11,716 bases of DNA from Planctomycetaceae bacterium (GTDB taxonomy: Bacteria; Planctomycetota; Planctomycetia; Planctomycetales; Planctomycetaceae): positions 1 to 11,716 of the forward strand of contig CANHVD010000120.1 in assembly GCA_947463775.1 (NCBI GenBank), in the 5' to 3' direction. The notes under the pieces are model-generated. The model had not been told where the DNA came from, searched no databases, and was given only the letters and a program-made list of their open reading frames with translations. Of this stretch, positions 7,526 to 11,716 are shown one piece after another (the stretch's first letter is position 1; each line of letters starts with the position of its first letter). The position numbers and the translations under genes are program-made.

Positions 7526-7715
7526 ACGAGAAATGCTGTATTTTTGCGCCAGTGTTCAGGAAGCAGGCATTTTTGTGTGCAAGTTATCTTCCGATCGTGT
7601 ATGATTCCAGTGGACACGACGAAGACATGTGTTCGTGAATGAACGGGTGCACCATAAATAGGCGTTCACCCTCAGCATGTGCTTTACTTTTGTGCCTTTG
7701 GGGCGGTCTTGAGAA

Positions 7716-8759
7716 ATGGCGACATCAGAATCAGTGTTGATCAGCGGCCTGATTGGCAGCAGCCCTCCAATGCTGGACGTTTATCGGATGACTCGGAAAG
7801 TGGCTCCGACAGCGGCCACTGTTCTGCTCACCGGAGAAACCGGCACGGGCAAGGAACTCATTGCTCGAGCATTACACGAATTGAGTCCTCGCGCGACCGG
7901 TCCATTTATACGAGTCAACTGCGGTGCTTTGTCGGAGAGCCTGCTGGAAAGCGAACTCTTTGGACATGCGAAGGGAGCCTTCACCAGTGCGAATGAAAAT
8001 CGTACCGGGCGTTTTGAAGCGGCTCACGGCGGAACAATTTTTCTGGATGAGATCAATAGCGTAAGCTATCAGCTTCAGGTCAAGCTTTTGCGAGTTCTTC
8101 AGGAGCATGAATTCGAACGTGTCGGGGATACTCGAACGATTCGAGTGGACGTGAGGGTCATTGCGGCCACGAACGTCGATCTTCAGGATGAGATCACGGC
8201 CGGACGATTTCGCGAAGACCTCTTTTATCGCCTGAACGTGATTCCCATCTATTTGCCTGCTCTGCGTGAGCGCGGCGATGATATTGTCGATCTGGTCACG
8301 TTTTTTGCCCGGCGTTATGCCATGGCGAATGGAATTCCCGTGCCGACGATCACCTCGGATGCGATGCGGTTCCTGCAGCAATACGGCTGGCCGGGCAACG
8401 TTCGTGAATTGCAAAACTACATTGAACGTGCACTCGTGTTGTCAACGGGCGGCGAAATCATGGCCGAGTTGCTGCCTCCGCATGTGCGAGGTCTCGCGCC
8501 GGTTCGGATTGGACGACGAGCGTCAGAAGACCTCGAATCACTGTGCACGGACCTCGTCAGTCGACGTCTCGCTCAGGTCGGCGAAGAAAGCACCGACGTC
8601 TATAACCAGGTGATCAACGTCGTAGAAAAAGAGTTGATTCTGCAGGTCCTGCGTCAGAGCCAGGGCGTGCAGACCAGAACAGCGACACGACTCGGAATCA
8701 ACCGCAACACGCTGCACAAGAAAATCGAAGATCATCAACTGGGATCAGAAGCTCGTTAG
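7716..8759 (+). CDS. Sigma-54-dependent activator (AAA+ and Fis-type HTH, no sensory domain)
   Basis: A 347-residue bacterial enhancer-binding protein that would use ATP hydrolysis to open sigma-54 promoter complexes. The AAA+ domain (about 10-245) has Walker A GETGTGKE (40-47), Walker B TIFLDE (107-112), sensor I ATN (151-153), arginine-finger region GRFREDLFYRLNV (163-175), and sensor II in GWPGNVREL (224-232, R230). The L1 loop that contacts sigma-54 reads GAFTSA (87-92) instead of the near-universal GAFTGA. A Fis-type helix-turn-helix lies at about 303-341. No receiver, GAF or PAS domain precedes the AAA+ part, so the layout matches PspF-like activators, which are controlled by a partner protein or by expression level. 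The linker (about 262-300) is longer than minimal. ATG at 7716 starts just before the AAA+ domain; only a weak GAGAA adjoins it. The target promoters are unknown, and no clear -24/-12 element was seen in this window. Confidence 0.95.
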   Translation: MATSESVLISGLIGSSPPMLDVYRMTRKVAPTAATVLLTGETGTGKELIARALHELSPRATGPFIRVNCGALSESLLESELFGHAKGAFTSANENRTGRFEAAHGGTIFLDEINSVSYQLQVKLLRVLQEHEFERVGDTRTIRVDVRVIAATNVDLQDEITAGRFREDLFYRLNVIPIYLPALRERGDDIVDLVTFFARRYAMANGIPVPTITSDAMRFLQQYGWPGNVRELQNYIERALVLSTGGEIMAELLPPHVRGLAPVRIGRRASEDLESLCTDLVSRRLAQVGEESTDVYNQVINVVEKELILQVLRQSQGVQTRTATRLGINRNTLHKKIEDHQLGSEAR

Positions 8760-8787
8760 CGTTCGCCAAGTCTTGATTTTGCTGTAC

Positions 8788-8817
8788 GATGGGCCTTCTT
8801 GCCCGTCGCAGGTTTTT
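8788..8817 (+). terminator. Likely intrinsic terminator behind the sigma-54 activator gene
   Basis: GATGGGC (8788-8794) pairs with GCCCGTC (8801-8807), one G-U pair, around a 6-base loop, followed five bases later by five T residues (8813-8817). It sits 28 bases after the stop. A second small hairpin, ACCTAA/TTAGGT at 8834-8849, lies between it and the end of the convergent FtsH gene. The stem-to-T distance is longer than ideal. Confidence 0.45.
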
Positions 8818-8888
8818 CGGACAGGACTGCCCAACCTAAGTTTTTAGGTCTGACATCGCACCAGTACGTTTCTCACCTGCGTTGCCCG

Positions 8889-10943
8889 CTACCCTTCAGC
8901 GACTTCTCGCGGCGGTATCGCCAGTTCTCCATCGGCAGCTTCAACCTCAACACGCGCATCAGCAGGAAGTTCCGCAATCGCCCCGGCAATCGCCATCAGC
9001 TTGGGACCTTTGCGATTCGCATCGATGACTTTGTGCATGTGCTCGGCCGACATGGTTTCCATCTCAATCAGATCGGCCGTCAGCTTTTCAAGCGTTTCCC
9101 GTTGAGACGTCAAAGTGTCGAGGGCAGTCCGATAGGCTTCGTCCACCAATCGTTTCACTTCGATGTCGATTTCTCGCAGGGTGGCTTCAGAGTGAATCGA
9201 TTCCGAAACGATTCCACCAGACCCCGCAAGAAACGGTGATCGCTGAGCTTCGCTGTAATACATACGCCCCAGACGAGGGCTCATGCCAAATTCTGTGACC
9301 ATGCGACGAGCCAAATCCGTGGCCCGTTGCAGGTCATTGGAAGCACCGGTTGAGGTTTCATTGTAAATCAGTTGTTCGGCGGAAATCCCCCCGAGCAGCA
9401 CAGCCATGCGGCTCTGCAGTTCTGACTGTGTCAGTAGTTCGCGGTCATCTTCCGGAAGCTGCAGCATGTATCCCAGAGCACCCATGCCGCGAGGAATAAT
9501 TGAGATCTTGTGGACTGGATCTGTATGCGGCAGACTGGCCGCGACAAGGGCATGCCCGGATTCATGGCAGGCGACACGACGCTTGACGTCTTCCACGATG
9601 ATGCGAGAAGTTTTCTCGAGGCCGGCCATGACTCGTTCAATGCCCGCTTCAAACGACTTCATCGTCACCCGCTTGTCTTCTCGACGAGCCGACAACAGAG
9701 CCGCTTCATTCACCAGGTTCGCCAGATCCGCACCGACAAAGCCAGGAGTGAGCTTAGCCAACCGTTTCAGATCAACGTCGTCAGCCATCTTGACGCGTTT
9801 TGAGTGCACATTCAGGATTGCTTCACGTCCCTTGATGTCGGGGCGATCAACCAGCACATGGCGATCGAATCGTCCTGGACGCATCAACGCCGGATCCAGC
9901 GTTTCCGGCCGGTTTGTCGCGCCCATCACAATGACGCTCTGATCTGTGCTAAAGCCGTCCATCTCAACGAGCAACGCATTCAAAGTCTGTTCACGTTCAT
10001 CGTGACCACCGGGAGCTCCACTGCCGCGCACTTTACCCAGCGCATCAAGTTCGTCGATGAAAATAATGGCGGGAGCTCGTTGCAGTGCCTGCTGGAACAT
10101 ATCGCGGACACGGGCAGCACCGACGCCCACGTACATTTCCACAAAGTCCGAACCGGAGAGACCGAAGAACGGCACACCGGCTTCGCCAGCAACAGCCTTC
10201 GCCAGCATTGTTTTGCCGGTACCAGGAGGCCCAACAAGCAGCACACCACGCGGAATTCGTCCACCCAGAGCCTGATACTTTTGAGGAGTCTTCAGGAACT
10301 CCACGACTTCTTTGAGTTCTTCAACAGCTTCATCAATCCCGGCGACATCATTGAACGTCACATTGACGTCTTCCTGTGCATAGAGCCGACCGCGGCTGCG
10401 TCCGAAAGACATCGCAGAGCCAGCCCCGCCAACTCGACGCAGTACGAAAATGAAGCCCAGAATGAACAAGGCAGTCACCAGAAGCATCGGGATCATCGAC
10501 GTCAGTTCGGATGGCGGCTTGGCGGAATTCAGAACGACTCCTTTTGCATGGAGCAGATCTTCCAGCTTCGCGCGATTGTTCTCGGTGATCCAAGTCAGTG
10601 GCGTATAAAAACGCTTCACTGAGGTGACCTTACCCTTACGGATATCGTCGGCTGCCTTATCCTGCCAATAAATGGCGGATGAGCCCATCGAAACCTCGAA
10701 CATGCAATCCTTGTTCAAAGTGCCGGTTTCGAGCCGATTCAGGAATTCGCTGTAGGAGATTTCTTCTCCACCAGTTCCTCGGCCCGCCACTGTAATGAAA
10801 ACAGCGGCGAGAATACCGATCACCAGCAAATACCAGAACCCACTGTTCGATTGCCCTTGCCCCTTATCCTTGCGACTACTTTTTCCCGGCTTTCCGGGGC
10901 CAGACGCATTTTTGTCGGACAGGGGTTCCTGAGGACCAGCCAT
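8889..10943 (-). CDS. ftsH: ATP-dependent zinc metalloprotease FtsH
   Basis: A 684-residue membrane-anchored AAA+ protease that degrades damaged or regulatory membrane and cytosolic proteins as a hexamer. A polar Lys/Ser/Gly-rich N-terminal extension (1-34) precedes TM1 (about 35-53), a periplasmic domain (54-147) and TM2 (about 148-169). The AAA+ domain has Walker A GPPGTGKT (238-245), Walker B IIFIDE (293-298), the second region of homology TNRPETLDPALMRPGRFDR (343-361), and pore loop MYVG (270-273), with Tyr where E. coli FtsH has Phe. The peptidase domain has HESGH (460-464), with D537 in SNDLQRAT as the probable third zinc ligand. All catalytic elements are intact. The C-terminus (about 650-684) is Ala/Glu-rich and probably disordered. 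ATG at 10943 lacks a strong Shine-Dalgarno but lies about 67 bases below a good promoter. Planctomycetes often have several FtsH paralogues; which one this is cannot be told here. Confidence 0.98.
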   Translation of the reverse strand: MAGPQEPLSDKNASGPGKPGKSSRKDKGQGQSNSGFWYLLVIGILAAVFITVAGRGTGGEEISYSEFLNRLETGTLNKDCMFEVSMGSSAIYWQDKAADDIRKGKVTSVKRFYTPLTWITENNRAKLEDLLHAKGVVLNSAKPPSELTSMIPMLLVTALFILGFIFVLRRVGGAGSAMSFGRSRGRLYAQEDVNVTFNDVAGIDEAVEELKEVVEFLKTPQKYQALGGRIPRGVLLVGPPGTGKTMLAKAVAGEAGVPFFGLSGSDFVEMYVGVGAARVRDMFQQALQRAPAIIFIDELDALGKVRGSGAPGGHDEREQTLNALLVEMDGFSTDQSVIVMGATNRPETLDPALMRPGRFDRHVLVDRPDIKGREAILNVHSKRVKMADDVDLKRLAKLTPGFVGADLANLVNEAALLSARREDKRVTMKSFEAGIERVMAGLEKTSRIIVEDVKRRVACHESGHALVAASLPHTDPVHKISIIPRGMGALGYMLQLPEDDRELLTQSELQSRMAVLLGGISAEQLIYNETSTGASNDLQRATDLARRMVTEFGMSPRLGRMYYSEAQRSPFLAGSGGIVSESIHSEATLREIDIEVKRLVDEAYRTALDTLTSQRETLEKLTADLIEMETMSAEHMHKVIDANRKGPKLMAIAGAIAELPADARVEVEAADGELAIPPREVAEG

Positions 10944-11017
10944 AGCTCTGTTACCAGTGAGAGAGTGCTGTGCTCGTCAAAAGCACGGGTTTTCCGGAAT
11001 GCATCCGGCATTTTGCA

Positions 11018-11046
11018 ACTGTAGGCCCGTTGTTCGACGTGGTCAA
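11018..11046 (-). promoter_or_regulatory. Sigma-70-type promoter for ftsH
   Basis: On the minus strand TTGACC (11046-11041) and TACAGT (11023-11018) are separated by exactly 17 bases. The -35 matches 5 of 6 and the -10 4 of 6. Transcription would begin near 11011, giving a leader of about 67 bases before the ATG at 10943. No hairpin typical of a heat-shock CIRCE element was seen. Confidence 0.5.
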
Positions 11047-11210
11047 CCAGACGAACCGGTTGAGTCTTATGCCAAAGGCCATCGGACCGGCATAATCCCC
11101 GCCTTCCGCAAAAACCTCCATGACCACCGCCGAGCCCCGAAGTCTCCGTCGAACGTACGGGGGTTTACCATCCGAGCCAATTGAACCTCGGGAACTCACG
11201 ACATCAACGC

Positions 11211-11239
11211 TTGACAGTGCGGTTCAGGGGGGTAATGAT
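11211..11239 (+). promoter_or_regulatory. Sigma-70-type promoter for the STAS gene
   Basis: A perfect TTGACA at 11211-11216 is followed after 17 bases by AATGAT at 11234-11239, which matches the -10 consensus at 4 of 6 positions. The start point would be near 11246, about 75 bases before the ATG at 11321. It lies inside the longer open frame that begins at 11120, which argues against translation from that upstream start. Confidence 0.45.
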
Positions 11240-11310
11240 CGGGCGCAAATAGAGGAATTCAAAAGCCTTTCACAGAGATTCCTTGCCGAATACCCCCCAA
11301 GGGCCACTCA

Positions 11311-11314
11311 GAGG
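11311..11314 (+). promoter_or_regulatory. Shine-Dalgarno deciding the STAS start
   Basis: GAGG six bases before ATG 11321 is the clearest ribosome binding site in the window and supports this start over the in-frame ATG at 11120, which has no such site. Confidence 0.55.
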
Positions 11315-11320
11315 TCAGTC

Positions 11321-11677
11321 ATGTCAAAGCCGGATCGTCGCATCGATATTGAAGAAATCAGCGGAGTTACTGTCGCTCGTCTGCTGGAAAAGAAGATCCT
11401 CGACGAAGCCAATATTGAAGCGTTGGGACAAGAACTGTTCGCACTTGTGGATAAGGATGGCCGCAAGAAGATTGTTCTCGACTTCACGCTCGTGGAGTAT
11501 CTCTCCAGCGCAGCGTTGGGCAAGCTGATTACCATGCATAAGAAAGTGACCACAGCCAAAGGTAAGTTGGCATTGTGCAGTATTCAGAAAGACATTCTGG
11601 ACGTCTTCAAGATCACACAGTTGAACAAAGTTCTGACACTGTGCACCAATCTTGACGAAGCCCTCACCAAATTCTGA
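11321..11677 (+). CDS. STAS domain protein, anti-sigma-factor antagonist type
   Basis: A 118-residue single-domain STAS protein similar in size and layout to SpoIIAA/RsbV, which bind an anti-sigma kinase and free a sigma factor when dephosphorylated. The core motif IVLDFTLVEYLSSAALGKLI (51-70) aligns with the SpoIIAA motif DFSxVxxMDSSGLG: S63 falls on the phosphorylated serine, S62 replaces the usual Asp before it, and A64-A65 replace the following Ser-Gly. An N-terminal beta-strand (about 7-22), the helix after it (28-44) and the C-terminal helix (108-118) are where the fold expects them. I chose ATG 11321 because of the GAGG site, the promoter at 11211-11239, and because residues translated from 11120 form no recognisable domain. 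No cognate kinase (RsbW/SpoIIAB-like) or phosphatase is in the window; one might lie just to the right. The target is unknown. It is divergent from ftsH. Confidence 0.9.
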   Translation: MSKPDRRIDIEEISGVTVARLLEKKILDEANIEALGQELFALVDKDGRKKIVLDFTLVEYLSSAALGKLITMHKKVTTAKGKLALCSIQKDILDVFKITQLNKVLTLCTNLDEALTKF

Positions 11678-11688
11678 CAGCTCACTTG

Positions 11689-11703
11689 CCCGCGTTAAGC
11701 GGG
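11689..11703 (+). terminator. Small GC hairpin behind the STAS gene
   Basis: CCCGC (11689-11693) and GCGGG (11699-11703) pair perfectly around GTTAA, 11 bases after the stop. The bases after it (TCTCGTGG) are not a T-run, and the window ends soon after, so termination is only possible. Confidence 0.3.
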
Positions 11704-11716
11704 TCTCGTGGATCGT

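Larger units (their letters stand above)
7211..7715. other. Structured intergenic region upstream of the sigma-54 activator gene
   Basis: These 505 bases carry no credible ORF. They hold several inverted repeats: an 8-base stem at 7298-7340, TTCCG/CGGAA at 7375-7379 and 7388-7392, an imperfect TGGCAATG/CGTTGCCA at 7507-7525, and GAACG/CGTTC (7641-7645, 7663-7667) enclosing the palindrome GGTGCACC. TATGAT at 7600-7605 resembles a -10 box for the downstream gene, but the sequence 16-18 bases upstream is a poor -35. The region may be a regulated leader or hide a small RNA, with no recognised family. Confidence 0.5.

Noticed and set aside
8799..9239. Plus-strand ORF of 146 residues, and others up to 272 residues at 9804-10622
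   Set aside because: They lie opposite the ftsH coding sequence and have no recognisable motif; they are antisense shadows.
7301..11092. Shared 11-mer CGGACCGGCAT near 7300 and 11083 as a possible common regulatory site
   Set aside because: Matches of this length between two places in 11.7 kb are expected by chance, and the flanks differ.
11120..11320. STAS protein starting at the upstream ATG 11120 (185 residues)
   Set aside because: The extra 67 residues show no domain, no ribosome binding site precedes 11120, and a promoter and a GAGG site lie between the two starts.
1..11716. CRISPR array, tRNA or rRNA gene, insertion sequence, phage or toxin-antitoxin module
   Set aside because: No regularly spaced repeats, cloverleaf, transposase motif or phage gene was seen on either strand.

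Overview
The window most likely comes from a member of the Planctomycetota. The main evidence is the leftmost gene: a secreted cytochrome-like protein with PSCyt1, PSCyt2 (DUF1549), LamG and PSD1 (DUF1553) regions, an architecture found almost only in planctomycetes. It sits head-to-head with a secreted type I sulfatase, another family greatly expanded in that phylum. Moderate GC, scattered genes on alternating strands, long intergenic gaps and weak or absent Shine-Dalgarno sequences fit the same origin. Genus cannot be decided from the sequence alone.

Layout from left to right: (1) minus strand, 2840 to the left edge, the PSCyt/LamG/PSD1 protein, cut at its C-terminus. (2) A divergent gap of about 500 bases with a weak small ORF. 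(3) Plus strand 3357-4877, exported sulfatase. (4) A convergent gap with an uncertain 84-residue ORF that lies in frame behind the DedA stop codon. (5) Minus strand 5298-5966, DedA/VTT membrane protein. (6) A 473-base divergent gap with a perfect 7-6-7 dyad. (7) Plus strand 6440-7210, a YceH (DUF480) protein with an added C-terminal coiled coil. (8) A 505-base gap rich in inverted repeats. (9) Plus strand 7716-8759, a sigma-54 activator with no sensory domain and a GAFTSA in place of GAFTGA. (10) Minus strand 8889-10943, the membrane AAA+ zinc protease FtsH. (11) A 377-base divergent region with two well-formed, oppositely facing sigma-70-type promoters. (12) Plus strand 11321-11677, a single-domain STAS protein of the anti-sigma-factor-antagonist type.

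The first two genes probably act together outside the cytoplasm on sulfated polysaccharides: the sulfatase removes sulfate esters, and the PSCyt/PSD1 protein is a common but biochemically unexplained partner. The others look like stand-alone housekeeping or regulatory genes: envelope lipid transport (DedA), membrane protein quality control (FtsH), sigma-54 activation and STAS signalling. No gene sits tightly behind another in an obvious operon. I found no tRNA, rRNA, CRISPR array, transposase or phage gene. I did not find a convincing undescribed system. The items most worth checking are the GAFTSA activator, the open frame behind dedA, the dyad at 6103-6122 and the odd small ORF region near 3008-3220.
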